Shown piece by piece: positions 52,185 to 61,332 of a stretch of DNA of 64,000 bases (position 1 is the stretch's first letter; each line of letters starts with the position of its first letter). Under the pieces are notes generated by a model that saw only the letters and a program-made list of their open reading frames with translations, did not search any database and was not told the origin of the DNA. Position numbers and translations under genes: made by a program. The stretch comes from JBCBAP01 sp038532435 (lineage in GTDB: Bacteria > Pseudomonadota > Alphaproteobacteria > Rhodobacterales > Rhodobacteraceae): NCBI GenBank assembly GCA_038532435.1, contig JBCBAP010000004.1:50694-114693 (forward strand), given 5' to 3'.

Positions 52185-52630
52185 GCGTCCAGGTTCGGCG
52201 CAATCCGACCAAGCGTGACATTGCGGTGGATCGGATCACGGTTGTCAGCAGATCTCTGAGATGTCTCTAGGGCCATGACGCCACTGCGATGGTTTCTGAC
52301 ACCTGCCGCTTCGGCAACGGGCTCATGCCCGATCTGGACCTCGCGGAAGATCGGCTCGATACCGACGAGGTTCTTTGGAAGGTCGAGGGGTCCGACCACG
52401 TAAACTGAGTGCGGGACTCTCTCGAAACGAGCTTTTGCAGGAACGACCCCAATTCGCCTTTCGCTTCTTCGGCTTCAGCCAGACAGTAGTGGTCTTGGTG
52501 ATCGAAGGCAGTAGGTTGGGGCTCAAGGGACCGTCCGCCCGGCACATCCAACGTGCAACCTCATCTAGATCGACTAGGGAGATGACGGGGAATGTTTCGA
52601 ACCCGGGTTCCGGTTCGACCCGATAGTATC
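52181..52630 (-). pseudogene. Decayed gene with two frameshifts, family unknown
   Basis: Reading the minus strand from about 52630, coherent protein-like sequence (FETFPVISLVDLDEVARWM...) shifts frame near 52490 into LAEAEEAKGELGSFLQKLVS, and again near 52425 into PHSVYVVGPLDLPKNLVG, ending at 52181. No single frame is complete. Base composition is lower in GC than the surroundings. I recognise no family; it could be a horizontally gained gene in decay. The remaining bases up to 52752 hold only the ndk hairpin. Confidence 0.5.
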
Positions 52631-52718
52631 TCAAGTACTGCAAAGACGCAGTTCCGCGTCTCAGGGCACTGCAGCCTCCGCCGCGTCGATGTTGCGCCGG
52701 GGGCAATCGTAAGGTGGC

Positions 52719-52743
52719 GCGCGCCGGGACCTACCCGGCGCGC
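52719..52743 (-). terminator. Terminator-like hairpin after ndk
   Basis: GCGCGCCGGG (52719-52728) and CCCGGCGCGC (52734-52743) form a perfect ten-base-pair stem with a five-base loop, 10 bp beyond the ndk stop. No T-run. Confidence 0.6.
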
Positions 52744-52752
52744 AGGCGTGGC

Positions 52753-53175
52753 TCAGCCGACCAGCTCGAGCCCGGAGAAGAAGTAGGCGATCTCGACCGC
52801 GGCCGTTTCTGGTGCGTCAGAGCCATGGACGGAGTTCTCACCGATGGAAAGCGCGAACTCCTTCCGGATCGTGCCTTCATCCGCTTCGGCCGGGTTAGTG
52901 GCACCCATCACTTCACGGTTCTTCGCAATTGCGTCCTCACCCTCGAGCACCTGCACCACGATGGGCTCGGACGCCATGAACTCGCACAGTTCATCGTAGA
53001 ACGGGCGCTCCGCGTGAACCGCGTAGAACACGCCAGCCTGCGCCTTCGTCAGATGGATCCGCTTCTGCGCGATGATCCGCAATCCGGCCTCTTCGAACTT
53101 GGCGTTGATCTTGCCCGTCAGATTCCGCTTCGTCGCGTCGGGTTTGATGATGGAGAACGTGCGCTGGATGGCCAT
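52753..53175 (-). CDS. ndk: Nucleoside diphosphate kinase
   Basis: A 140-residue NDK, which equalises nucleoside triphosphate pools through a phospho-histidine. RTFSIIKPDATKRNLTGKI at the N-terminus, GATNPAEADEGTIRKEF, and the active His in NSVHGSDAPE are all canonical. Divergent from the ABC-F gene. Confidence 0.96.
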   Translation of the reverse strand: MAIQRTFSIIKPDATKRNLTGKINAKFEEAGLRIIAQKRIHLTKAQAGVFYAVHAERPFYDELCEFMASEPIVVQVLEGEDAIAKNREVMGATNPAEADEGTIRKEFALSIGENSVHGSDAPETAAVEIAYFFSGLELVG

Positions 53176-53344
53176 ATCGAGGATCCTCGTCTGCTCGGGC
53201 AGGCTTGCCCTGGGAATGATGCGCGGCGCTTAACACGGCGCGGGCAAAGCGAAAAGGGGATATGCGTGCAGGCTCATCCGCGACGCTGCCATCCCCTCCG
53301 CACTGCCCCTTTCCCAACGCGGTGAATCGCGATAGAGCGGCGCC

Positions 53345-55201
53345 ATGCTGCTGATCAAGGACATCACTTTCGTCATGGAGGGGCGCAAGCTCTTCGATGG
53401 CGCCTCCGCGACCATTCCCGCCGGTCACAAGGTGGGGCTGGTGGGGCGCAACGGGTCGGGCAAGACGACCCTGTTCCGCCTGATCCGGGGGGAATTGAGC
53501 CTCGACGGGGGCAGCGTCGAAGTTGCCCGCGGAGCCCGCATTGGCGGCGTGGCACAAGAGGCTCCGGCCTCCGACGAGAGCCTGATCGACACGGTGCTGA
53601 AGGCGGATACGGAACGTGACGCGCTGCTGCGGGAAGCGGACACGGCCACCGATCCCAACCGGATCGCAGAGATTCAGTTGCGCCTCACGGACATCGACGC
53701 CCATTCGGCAGAGGCAAGAGCCGCAAGCATCCTCACCGGGCTCGGGTTCGACACCGCAGCGCAGGCCCGGGCCTGCAAGGAATTTTCCGGCGGGTGGCGG
53801 ATGCGTGTCGCCCTTGCTGCCGTCCTCTTTTCCCGCCCCGATGTCTTACTGCTCGACGAGCCCACGAACTACCTGGATCTGGAGGGGACACTCTGGCTGG
53901 AAACCTTCCTTGCCAAGTATCCCTACACGGCGATCACGATCTCTCACGACAGGGGGCTACTGAACCGCGCCGTGACCTCGATCCTGCATCTCGATCAGTT
54001 GGGCCTCACCTACTATCAGGGCAACTACGACAGTTTCGACGCACAGCGCCGGGCACGGCTGGAACAACAGGTGGCCGCGAAGCGCAAGCAGGACGCTGCC
54101 CGGGCCCACATGCAGAACTTTGTCGACCGGTTCCGCGCGAAGGCGTCGAAGGCGAAACAGGCCCAGTCCCGCCTCAAGATGCTTGAGCGGATGGAGCCAA
54201 TCGCGGCGCTTGTCGAGAACAACGTCGCCGCGTTCGGGTTCCCGTCACCGGAGGAGCTGTCCCCGCCCATCGTCGCCATGAACGATGCCGCGGTGGGCTA
54301 CGATGTGAAGCCGGTGCTCAAGGGGCTCAACCTGCGCATAGATCAGGATGACCGCATTGCGCTCCTTGGCGCGAATGGTCAGGGCAAATCCACCCTGTCA
54401 AAGCTGATCGCCGGACGCCTCGCGCCCATGGACGGGGACATGCGACAAAGCCCCAAGCTGCGCATCGGCTATTTCGCCCAGCACCAGCTTGATGAGCTTT
54501 ATCCGGAGGAGACCCCCCTCCAGCATGTGCAACGGGAACGGCCGGGAGAAACACCGGCCAAACTGCGCGCCCGGCTCGCCGCAGGCGGGATCCCGGCAGC
54601 CATCGCGGAGACGGAAGTCAAGCGTCTGTCCGGCGGGCAGAAGGCGCGGCTCGCCATGCTGCTTTGCGCCATCGACGCGCCGCATCTGCTGATCCTCGAC
54701 GAGCCGACGAACCACCTCGACATCGAAAGCCGGGAGGCGCTGGTGCGCGCGCTTGCGGACTATAACGGGGCCGTCATCCTGGTCAGCCACGACCCCCATC
54801 TGGTCTCCCACGTCGCCGACCGGCTCTGGCTCGTGCGCGATGGCAACGTGGCCCCGTTCAACGATGATATGGACGGGTATAGACGTCTTCTGCTGGGCGA
54901 ACCGGACCGGACCGTGACGGAGAAGCCCAAAAGGCGGGCCAATCCATCCGAGGCGCGGCGCACCCTCTCCCTGCTCAAGGCGGAGCTTGCCAAGTGCGAG
55001 GCGCGGATCGCCCGGCTGGAGGAAATGCGCGACAAGATCGACCTCGGTCTGGCGGATCCGAAGCTCTACGAGACCGGGGATCAGGATCGGATCGAGATGC
55101 TGCAGGCCAAGCGGCGGGAGGTCATGGACGGCCTCGAACGGGCGGAAGCGCTCTGGCTCGACGCACAGGACCGGCTCGACCGGGCGGAGGCGGCCCGGTG
55201 A
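53345..55201 (+). CDS. ABC-F family ATPase (Uup/YheS-like)
   Basis: A 618-residue soluble protein with two ABC domains (Walker A GRNGSGKTT and GANGQGKST; signatures FSGGWRMRVALAAVLF and LSGGQKARLAMLL; both followed by LLLDEPTN or LILDEPTN), a linker of about 80 basic/helical residues, and a C-terminal coiled coil (about 540-618). ABC-F proteins work on the ribosome during translation stress; this one is the broad housekeeping type. It overlaps the marC gene by 4 bp. Confidence 0.92.
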   Translation: MLLIKDITFVMEGRKLFDGASATIPAGHKVGLVGRNGSGKTTLFRLIRGELSLDGGSVEVARGARIGGVAQEAPASDESLIDTVLKADTERDALLREADTATDPNRIAEIQLRLTDIDAHSAEARAASILTGLGFDTAAQARACKEFSGGWRMRVALAAVLFSRPDVLLLDEPTNYLDLEGTLWLETFLAKYPYTAITISHDRGLLNRAVTSILHLDQLGLTYYQGNYDSFDAQRRARLEQQVAAKRKQDAARAHMQNFVDRFRAKASKAKQAQSRLKMLERMEPIAALVENNVAAFGFPSPEELSPPIVAMNDAAVGYDVKPVLKGLNLRIDQDDRIALLGANGQGKSTLSKLIAGRLAPMDGDMRQSPKLRIGYFAQHQLDELYPEETPLQHVQRERPGETPAKLRARLAAGGIPAAIAETEVKRLSGGQKARLAMLLCAIDAPHLLILDEPTNHLDIESREALVRALADYNGAVILVSHDPHLVSHVADRLWLVRDGNVAPFNDDMDGYRRLLLGEPDRTVTEKPKRRANPSEARRTLSLLKAELAKCEARIARLEEMRDKIDLGLADPKLYETGDQDRIEMLQAKRREVMDGLERAEALWLDAQDRLDRAEAAR

Positions 55202-55821
55202 CGGAAAGCATTGTCACCATCTTCGTCACCCTGTTCGTGATCATTGACCCGATCGGCCTTGCCCCGATCTTCGTCGCGCTGACCCCGGGCATGTCGCAAC
55301 GGGCGCGCAGGGGCATCGCCCTGCGTGCGGTCTGCATTGCCTTCGCCATCCTTGCAGTGTTTGCCATTGCCGGGGAGCCGCTGCTCAACGCCGTCGGCAT
55401 CGGCATGCCCGCGTTCCGCATCTCCGGCGGGATCCTGCTCTTTCTGATCGCCGTCGAGATGCTGTTCGAAAAGCGCACCCCGAGACGGGAGAAGGCGGCA
55501 GGAGCGGAGGTGCAGTCCGACCCGTCCGTCTTTCCCCTTGCCCTGCCCCTCCTCGCCGGTCCGGGAGCCATGGCCACGGTGATCCTTGTGATGAGCGGTG
55601 AGGGAACAGACCTCACCCAGCTTGCCATCGTGCTCGGCGTCGTTGCGACGGTGCTCCTGATCACTCTGGTGCTGTTTCTCGGGGCAGGTCTGCTGGAGCG
55701 CGTTCTCGGCGCAACCGGCATCAATGTGATCACGCGGATCTTGGGTGTTTTGCTGGCCGCCTTATCTATTCAGTTCATACTGGACGGACTCGCGGATATC
55801 GGCGTGATCGGAGGTGTCTGA
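55198..55821 (+). CDS. MarC-family integral membrane protein
   Basis: A 207-residue membrane protein with six segments and the family's VIIDPIGLAPIFVALT opening and PLLAGPGAMATVIL centre. MarC was once tied to multiple antibiotic resistance but its function is unknown. GTG start at 55198 overlaps the ABC-F stop. Confidence 0.9.
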   Translation: MTESIVTIFVTLFVIIDPIGLAPIFVALTPGMSQRARRGIALRAVCIAFAILAVFAIAGEPLLNAVGIGMPAFRISGGILLFLIAVEMLFEKRTPRREKAAGAEVQSDPSVFPLALPLLAGPGAMATVILVMSGEGTDLTQLAIVLGVVATVLLITLVLFLGAGLLERVLGATGINVITRILGVLLAALSIQFILDGLADIGVIGGV

Positions 55822-56403
55822 ATGGATGGTGACAGTCTGGCGCGGCTTGCTTTTTCGAGCATCCTGCTGCTCGCCTTTTGCACTGCGCTTTTCAGCATGT
55901 ACCGCGGCCGCCTGTCCAAGGGGCTTCAGGATGCCGCGATCTGGGGGCTGATCTTCCTTGGCGTCGTGACCCTGTATGGTTTGCAGGAACCGCTGAAGAA
56001 CGCCCTCTTCTCCCAGAATGTTGCAACCTTCGACGGGGGAGACATCGTGCTCTACCGGGAGGATGACGGGCACTTCCATGCGGACCTGCGTGTGAACGGG
56101 CAGCCCGTGTCCTTCCTCGTCGACACCGGCGCGACCGGGATCTCACTCAGCCAGCGGGACGCGCGCGCGGTCGGCTTCGACCCAGCACAGCTTCGCTATC
56201 TGGCTCAGGCGCAGACCGCCAACGGGCTCGTCGACATCGCCCCGGTGCGGCTGGAAAGCATCGAATTCGGCGCGTTTCGTGACACAGACGTGCGTGCCTT
56301 CGTCAACGGGGGCGATCTCGGCATCTCGCTCCTCGGTATGGGATATCTTGACCGGTTTGCCCGCGTGACGCTGGAAGGGGATCGCCTGATCCTGCAGCGC
56401 TGA
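55822..56403 (+). CDS. Retropepsin-like aspartic protease, TIGR02281 type (first copy)
   Basis: A 193-residue protein: two short membrane segments (about 10-55), then a retropepsin-like domain with FLVDTGATGISLSQRDARAVG, the D-T-G-A active motif on which a dimer would form. It directly follows marC. Members are common in alphaproteobacteria (clan AA), with few known targets. A second copy follows at once. Confidence 0.85.
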   Translation: MDGDSLARLAFSSILLLAFCTALFSMYRGRLSKGLQDAAIWGLIFLGVVTLYGLQEPLKNALFSQNVATFDGGDIVLYREDDGHFHADLRVNGQPVSFLVDTGATGISLSQRDARAVGFDPAQLRYLAQAQTANGLVDIAPVRLESIEFGAFRDTDVRAFVNGGDLGISLLGMGYLDRFARVTLEGDRLILQR

Positions 56404-56981
56404 TGGAACCGGCGGTCGGGCTGCTTGTCCTCGCGCTGGTCTGCCTTATCGGTACGCTCTTCGGATCCGTCGCCTGGGCAGCACGCACAGCGCTTTCCGC
56501 CTTTGCGCTGACGGGCCTCTTCATCGGTTCGGTGCTTGTCTACCAGCAGCTGACCGCAGCCCCCTCTCAAACGGCTCTCACGACCACGCGGGCAGGAGGA
56601 GCGGAGACAGGCGGTAACGGTGTGGTTCTCCGGCGCCAGCGTGACGGCCATTTCTACGCGAACTTGCAGGTGAACGGCGCCGACATCACCTTCGTCGTCG
56701 ATACCGGGGCAACCTCGATTGTGCTCACCCGGGCGGACGCCGCCCGGGCCGGCATCGATCCGGGCAGCCTGCGCTATACCGGCATCGCCGCGACCGCGAA
56801 CGGACCGGTCCGCTTCGCCCCTGTGACATTGGATCGGGTGCTGCTCGAGGGCAGCACGGACCGGGATGTCGCGGCGACCGTGAATGACGGGCGGCTCGAA
56901 ACCTCCCTCCTCGGCATGTCCTATCTGGAGAGATATGCGGAGCTCACGATCAGCGGTGACCGCATGATCCTGCGCCGCTGA
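56403..56981 (+). CDS. Retropepsin-like aspartic protease, TIGR02281 type (second copy)
   Basis: A 192-residue paralogue of the previous gene: two membrane segments, then FVVDTGATSIVLTRADAARAG and SLLGMSYLERYAELTISGDRMIL. Start overlaps the first copy's stop by one base (TGATG). The pair probably arose by tandem duplication. Confidence 0.85.
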   Translation: MEPAVGLLVLALVCLIGTLFGSVAWAARTALSAFALTGLFIGSVLVYQQLTAAPSQTALTTTRAGGAETGGNGVVLRRQRDGHFYANLQVNGADITFVVDTGATSIVLTRADAARAGIDPGSLRYTGIAATANGPVRFAPVTLDRVLLEGSTDRDVAATVNDGRLETSLLGMSYLERYAELTISGDRMILRR

Positions 56982-57054
56982 GCGCGCCCACTGCTCCGAG
57001 AGCCGGGGGGACGGGCGGGGGTGGGCGGGTGGGACGACCGTCACCCCGGCCCTG

Positions 57055-57513
57055 TCAGCCGGACGAGGCTTTCTCCACCCAACGTCCCTCTTCCTCCGCC
57101 CAGTAAGTCGCCTTGTGGCCGGAGGCCGCGACGGCCTTCCAATCCTCACGCGCGGTGTCGTTTGCCGCAGCGTCGTTGCCGTCGAAGATCAGCGCGACCC
57201 GGTCAAAGGACGCGGCCTCCGCCGGATCCACCCGGGCCCCGTCCACGAGCAGCAGGACCCGGGCCCCGTTCGTCGGCGCGCCGGTCGTCAGAAGCACCGG
57301 CTGATCCTCCGCGTAGGGGGCGCCGTCCCGTCCATGGGGCAGAAAGCTTCCGTCCCCATGGTTCCAGAGCTGATCGTCAATCCGCGCAAGCCCCGCCTCC
57401 GATCCGCCGCGCACGGCGACGCGGGAGCCTCGGGCGAGGCTGCGCTCGACGAAAACCGGCAGCGTCCCCGCGAGGCTGGACCGCGTCAGACGATAGAAGA
57501 GGACCTCCGCCAC
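57055..57513 (-). CDS. holC: DNA polymerase III chi subunit
   Basis: A 152-residue HolC-like protein: MAEVLFYRLTRSSLAGTLPVFVERSLARG at the N-terminus and WNHGDGSFLPHG, the family's central motif. Chi links the clamp-loader to SSB. GTG start at 57513 lies 5 bp after the pepA stop, the usual pepA-holC operon. Confidence 0.9.
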   Translation of the reverse strand: MAEVLFYRLTRSSLAGTLPVFVERSLARGSRVAVRGGSEAGLARIDDQLWNHGDGSFLPHGRDGAPYAEDQPVLLTTGAPTNGARVLLLVDGARVDPAEAASFDRVALIFDGNDAAANDTAREDWKAVAASGHKATYWAEEEGRWVEKASSG

Positions 57514-57518
57514 CGGGC

Positions 57519-58988
57519 TCAGCCTTCGTACTTGTCCGCGATCAGCCGGTCGAGCGCGCGCACGCCCCACCCGGTCGCCCCTTTGGGTGCGAAGTCGGTG
57601 TCCGACTTCACATAGGCGGTCCCGGCAATATCGAGGTGGATCCAGGGCACGCCCTCCTTCACGAACCGCTGCAGGAACTGTGCGGCGGTGATCGAGCCAC
57701 CGGCCCGCCCGCCCACATTGGCCATGTCCGCAATCCGCGACTTGAGCTGCTTGTCATAGGCAGCACCGAGCGGCATGCGCCATGCCCCCTCGCCTTCGGC
57801 CGCCGCCGCGGCCAGGAAGTTGTCGCACAGCGTGTCATCGTTGGAGAACACACCCGCATTATGGTGACCAAGGCCGATGATGATCGCACCGGTCAGGGTC
57901 GCGAGATCCACGATGCCCGTGGGCTCGAACCGTTCCTGTGTGTACCAAAGCGCATCCGCAAGCACGAGCCGCCCCTCCGCATCCGTGTTGATCACCTCGA
58001 TCGTATCCCCCTTCATAGAGGTCACAACATCGCCGGGACGCTGGGCATTGCCGTCGGGCATGTTCTCCACGAGCCCGACCACACCCACCACGTTCGCCTT
58101 CGCCTTGCGCAGGGCAAGCGCGCGCATCACGCCTGACACGACGCCCGCGCCGCCCATATCCATGGTCATCTCTTCCATGCCGCCGGCGGGCTTGATCGAA
58201 ATGCCACCCGTGTCGAACACGACGCCCTTACCCACGAGCGCAAAGGGCTTCTCATCACCTCCGCCGTTCCATTGCATCACGACGACCTTCGACGGGCTGC
58301 GGGAGCCTTGCCCGACGGCGAGCAGCGTGCGCATGCCCAGCTTCTCAAGTTCCTCTTCCTCAAGGATTTCCACCTCAAGCCCGAGCTCCTGCATCGCCGC
58401 CAGCCGGGCTGCGAAGTCCGTCGTGGTGAGCACGTTTGCGGGCTCGCTCACCAGATCCCGCGTGAAAAAGACGCCTTCGGTGAGCGCCGCCATCGGTGCG
58501 GCAGCGGCGGAGACCGCCTCCGGATCGTTGGCAAGCACTGTCACTTTCGGCGCAGGCGGCGTGTCTTCTACCGTGCGATAGGCATCGAAGGAATAATGCC
58601 GCAGGGCGAGGCCGTAGGTGATCTCGGCGGCCCGCGCATGGCCGGCAACGCACACGGTCAGGTCCCGTTTGCCCATCGCCTTTGCCAGTGCTGCACCGGC
58701 CTTGCGCGCCTCAAGTGCCGTCACCCGCCGGGGCAGCTTGAGCGCGATCACCCGCTCCGCCGCCACCCCCGATGCGTAGGACAGCACCAACGTGCCGCCG
58801 GTCGGCACCTTTTCCCACTCGTCGCTCTCCGCCAACCGCTCGAGCGCCTTGCGCGTCAGCCGGTTCACCCGCCGCGCGAGCCGATCAAGGCTGCCATCCG
58901 GGCCCACGATGACCGCGAGCGCGCCGGTCGCCTCAGACAGCGCATCCAGCTCGGCTTCCTTGAACGAAATGTGAAGGGGGGTGGTCAT
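57519..58988 (-). CDS. pepA: Leucyl aminopeptidase (M17)
   Basis: A 489-residue M17 aminopeptidase. VGKGVVFDTGGISIKPAGGMEEM and NTDAEGRLVLADAL carry the two-metal and catalytic residues. N-terminal residues about 1-160 form the regulatory domain. Start MTTPLHISFKE at 58988. It is divergent from the lpt operon. Confidence 0.95.
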   Translation of the reverse strand: MTTPLHISFKEAELDALSEATGALAVIVGPDGSLDRLARRVNRLTRKALERLAESDEWEKVPTGGTLVLSYASGVAAERVIALKLPRRVTALEARKAGAALAKAMGKRDLTVCVAGHARAAEITYGLALRHYSFDAYRTVEDTPPAPKVTVLANDPEAVSAAAAPMAALTEGVFFTRDLVSEPANVLTTTDFAARLAAMQELGLEVEILEEEELEKLGMRTLLAVGQGSRSPSKVVVMQWNGGGDEKPFALVGKGVVFDTGGISIKPAGGMEEMTMDMGGAGVVSGVMRALALRKAKANVVGVVGLVENMPDGNAQRPGDVVTSMKGDTIEVINTDAEGRLVLADALWYTQERFEPTGIVDLATLTGAIIIGLGHHNAGVFSNDDTLCDNFLAAAAAEGEGAWRMPLGAAYDKQLKSRIADMANVGGRAGGSITAAQFLQRFVKEGVPWIHLDIAGTAYVKSDTDFAPKGATGWGVRALDRLIADKYEG

Positions 58989-59110
58989 GCTTAAGGCTCC
59001 AGACTGACGGGACATTCAGGTTTGACGGACGGTAGTGCCTTTGCCCTGCCTTGACCAGTTCCGGCGGAGCCAATAGGCAAAGGAGGCACGCGATTGCCAA
59101 AGGGGGTCCG

Positions 59111-60229
59111 GTGCGTCAGCTAGACAGATACGTGCTGGGACAATTGCTTGGGCCGTTCGGCTTCTTCGCGCTGATCTTTGCGATGGTCATCTGGCTCACA
59201 CAGTCGCTGCGTGTCGTTGACACGGTGGTCAACAACAATCAGTCAGGCATGGTCTTCCTGGAGCTGTCCGCGCTGCTGCTGCCGACGGTGATTGCCATCG
59301 TCATACCGATCGCTGCCTTCGCCGGCACGCTGCTGACCGTAAACCGTCTCTACTCGGAGTCCGAACTGGTCGTGATGATGGCCGCCGGACAAAGCGGGCC
59401 GTCGCTTGCCCGTCCCGTTTTGCTGTTCGGCGTCGTCGCCATGGTCGCTATGGCGATGTTGTCGCTTTATCTGATGCCCCTGTCAGCCAATCAGTTGCGC
59501 GAACGCACGGCGGAGATCCGGGCGGAACTTGCAAGCTCCATCCTGCGGGAGGGACAGTTTTCCAACCCCATCGCCGGTCTGACCATCTACATCCGCAACG
59601 TGGCGAGCACCGGGGACATGGTGGGCATCTTTGTCCACGATGCCCGGAAGCCCGAGGAGCCGATCACCTACACCGCCGACCGGGCGCGCCTGATCCGTGA
59701 TGGCGACCGGCTGCAGCTCGGGATGTACAGCGGTACCGCGCAGCGGTTCGAGGCGAACGAAACCAACCTTTCCGTACTCGACTTCGATCAGCTTGTGTAC
59801 GACCTCGGGCCGATCCAGCAGACGTCGACGCGGCGCAACCTGAAGCCGGAGGAGTACTTCTTTCCAACCCTCATCAATCCCCCCGAGGAGATCTGGAGCG
59901 GCAGCGCGAAGCGTTATGGGCAGCTGATTGCGGAGGGGCACGATCAATTGAGCGCGCCGCTCTATGCACTCACCCTGCCGCTCGTCGCGCTTGCTGTGTT
60001 CCTGTCCCAAGGGTTCCAGCGTGGCGGATTCGCTGTGCGCATCGGGCTGGCGCTCGCGGTCGGGATCGGGTTCCGCCTGCTCGGCGTGGTGCTCAAGGCG
60101 CAGGTGGTCAGAATGCCGGAGATCTGGCCGGTGCTCTACATGCCCCCGCTGCTCATGTTCCTCGGCAGCCTCATGCTGCTCGGCATCGGGCCCAACCCGA
60201 TTCAGCGGTGGCGGAGGCGGCCCGCATGA
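59111..60229 (+). CDS. lptF: LPS export permease LptF
   Basis: A 372-residue inner-membrane subunit of the LptB2FGC machine. Six membrane segments flank a periplasmic beta-jellyroll (about 130-260). RQLDRYVLGQLLGPFGFFAL is the family start. GTG at 59111 follows AAAGGGGGT; an upstream ATG at 59051 would add unrelated residues. It overlaps lptG by 4 bp. Confidence 0.92.
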   Translation: MRQLDRYVLGQLLGPFGFFALIFAMVIWLTQSLRVVDTVVNNNQSGMVFLELSALLLPTVIAIVIPIAAFAGTLLTVNRLYSESELVVMMAAGQSGPSLARPVLLFGVVAMVAMAMLSLYLMPLSANQLRERTAEIRAELASSILREGQFSNPIAGLTIYIRNVASTGDMVGIFVHDARKPEEPITYTADRARLIRDGDRLQLGMYSGTAQRFEANETNLSVLDFDQLVYDLGPIQQTSTRRNLKPEEYFFPTLINPPEEIWSGSAKRYGQLIAEGHDQLSAPLYALTLPLVALAVFLSQGFQRGGFAVRIGLALAVGIGFRLLGVVLKAQVVRMPEIWPVLYMPPLLMFLGSLMLLGIGPNPIQRWRRRPA

Positions 60230-61332
60230 CCTGGACGATCTCCTCCTACATCGTGCGCCGGTTCGGCATGACGCTCCTGCTCGCGTTCGGCGGCTTCTAC
60301 TTCCTGGTGGTGCTTGGCGATCTGATCGAACTGTCGCGCAAGGCGAGCAACAGCTCGATTGAAGGGGCGCCGCTTCTGTCGATGGCGATGCTCCATGCAC
60401 CCAGCGTGATGAACAAGGCGCTGCCCTTCGTCGTCCTTTTGGCGGGCCTTGCGGCGTTCCTACGGCTGGCCCGATCGTCTGAGCTCGTGGTGACCCGGGC
60501 CGCGGGCATCTCCGCCTGGCGGCTCCTGACCCCGCCGGTGCTGCTCGCCATCGGGCTCGGCATCTTCGCCTTCGCCGCCTACAACCCCATCGCCGCCACT
60601 GCGCTCAGCCGGTATGAGGCGCTGGAGCTGAAATACTTCAAGGGGCGCTCGAGCCTGCTCGCAATCTCCCGCGAAGGGCTGTGGTTGCGCCAGGCAGAGG
60701 ACGATGGTCAGACCGTCATCCACGCCCTGCGGGCAAACCCCGACGGGACCGAACTGATCGGCGCGACCTTCTTTGTCTTCGACACAGAAAGCCGCCTTGT
60801 GCGTCGTATCCAGGCGCAGGTTGCCGCCCTTGAACCCGGGCAATGGGCGCTCGATGGCGGGCGGAACTGGTCGCTTTCCCAGGGTACGGACGGCACCGCC
60901 CTGAGCGAGGAGAGATTTGTTCGCCTGACCATCCCGACAGAGCTGACCGCCAACCGGATCCTCGAAAGCTTCGCCGATCCCGAAAGCCTCTCCTTCTGGG
61001 ACCTGCAGGGGTTCATTGAAACGCTGGAGGCGTCCGGTTTTTCATCCACCCGCCACAGGCTCTACCAGCAAACGGAGATGGCAAAGCCCCTGCTCTTCGC
61101 CGCCATGGTCCTGCTGGGGGCAGCCTTTTCCATGCGACACGCGCGGTTCGGGCGGACCGGCATCATGGTCCTGGGCTGCGTGCTCTCGGGCTTCGGTCTT
61201 TTCTTCATCTCCGACATCACCCAGGCGCTCGGCTCTTCCGGGGCAATCCCGGTCATCCTCGCCGCGTGGGTGCCCCCGATGACCGCGCATCTGATGGCGA
61301 TGGGACTGCTCTTGTTTTTCGAGGACGGCTAG
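60226..61332 (+). CDS. lptG: LPS export permease LptG
   Basis: A 368-residue partner of LptF with the same layout: MTWTISSYIVRRFGMTLLLAF, membrane segments 1-3, a periplasmic jellyroll (about 130-250), then segments 4-6. ATGA overlap with lptF fixes the start. It ends in the start codon of lptD (1-base overlap). Confidence 0.92.
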   Translation: MTWTISSYIVRRFGMTLLLAFGGFYFLVVLGDLIELSRKASNSSIEGAPLLSMAMLHAPSVMNKALPFVVLLAGLAAFLRLARSSELVVTRAAGISAWRLLTPPVLLAIGLGIFAFAAYNPIAATALSRYEALELKYFKGRSSLLAISREGLWLRQAEDDGQTVIHALRANPDGTELIGATFFVFDTESRLVRRIQAQVAALEPGQWALDGGRNWSLSQGTDGTALSEERFVRLTIPTELTANRILESFADPESLSFWDLQGFIETLEASGFSSTRHRLYQQTEMAKPLLFAAMVLLGAAFSMRHARFGRTGIMVLGCVLSGFGLFFISDITQALGSSGAIPVILAAWVPPMTAHLMAMGLLLFFEDG

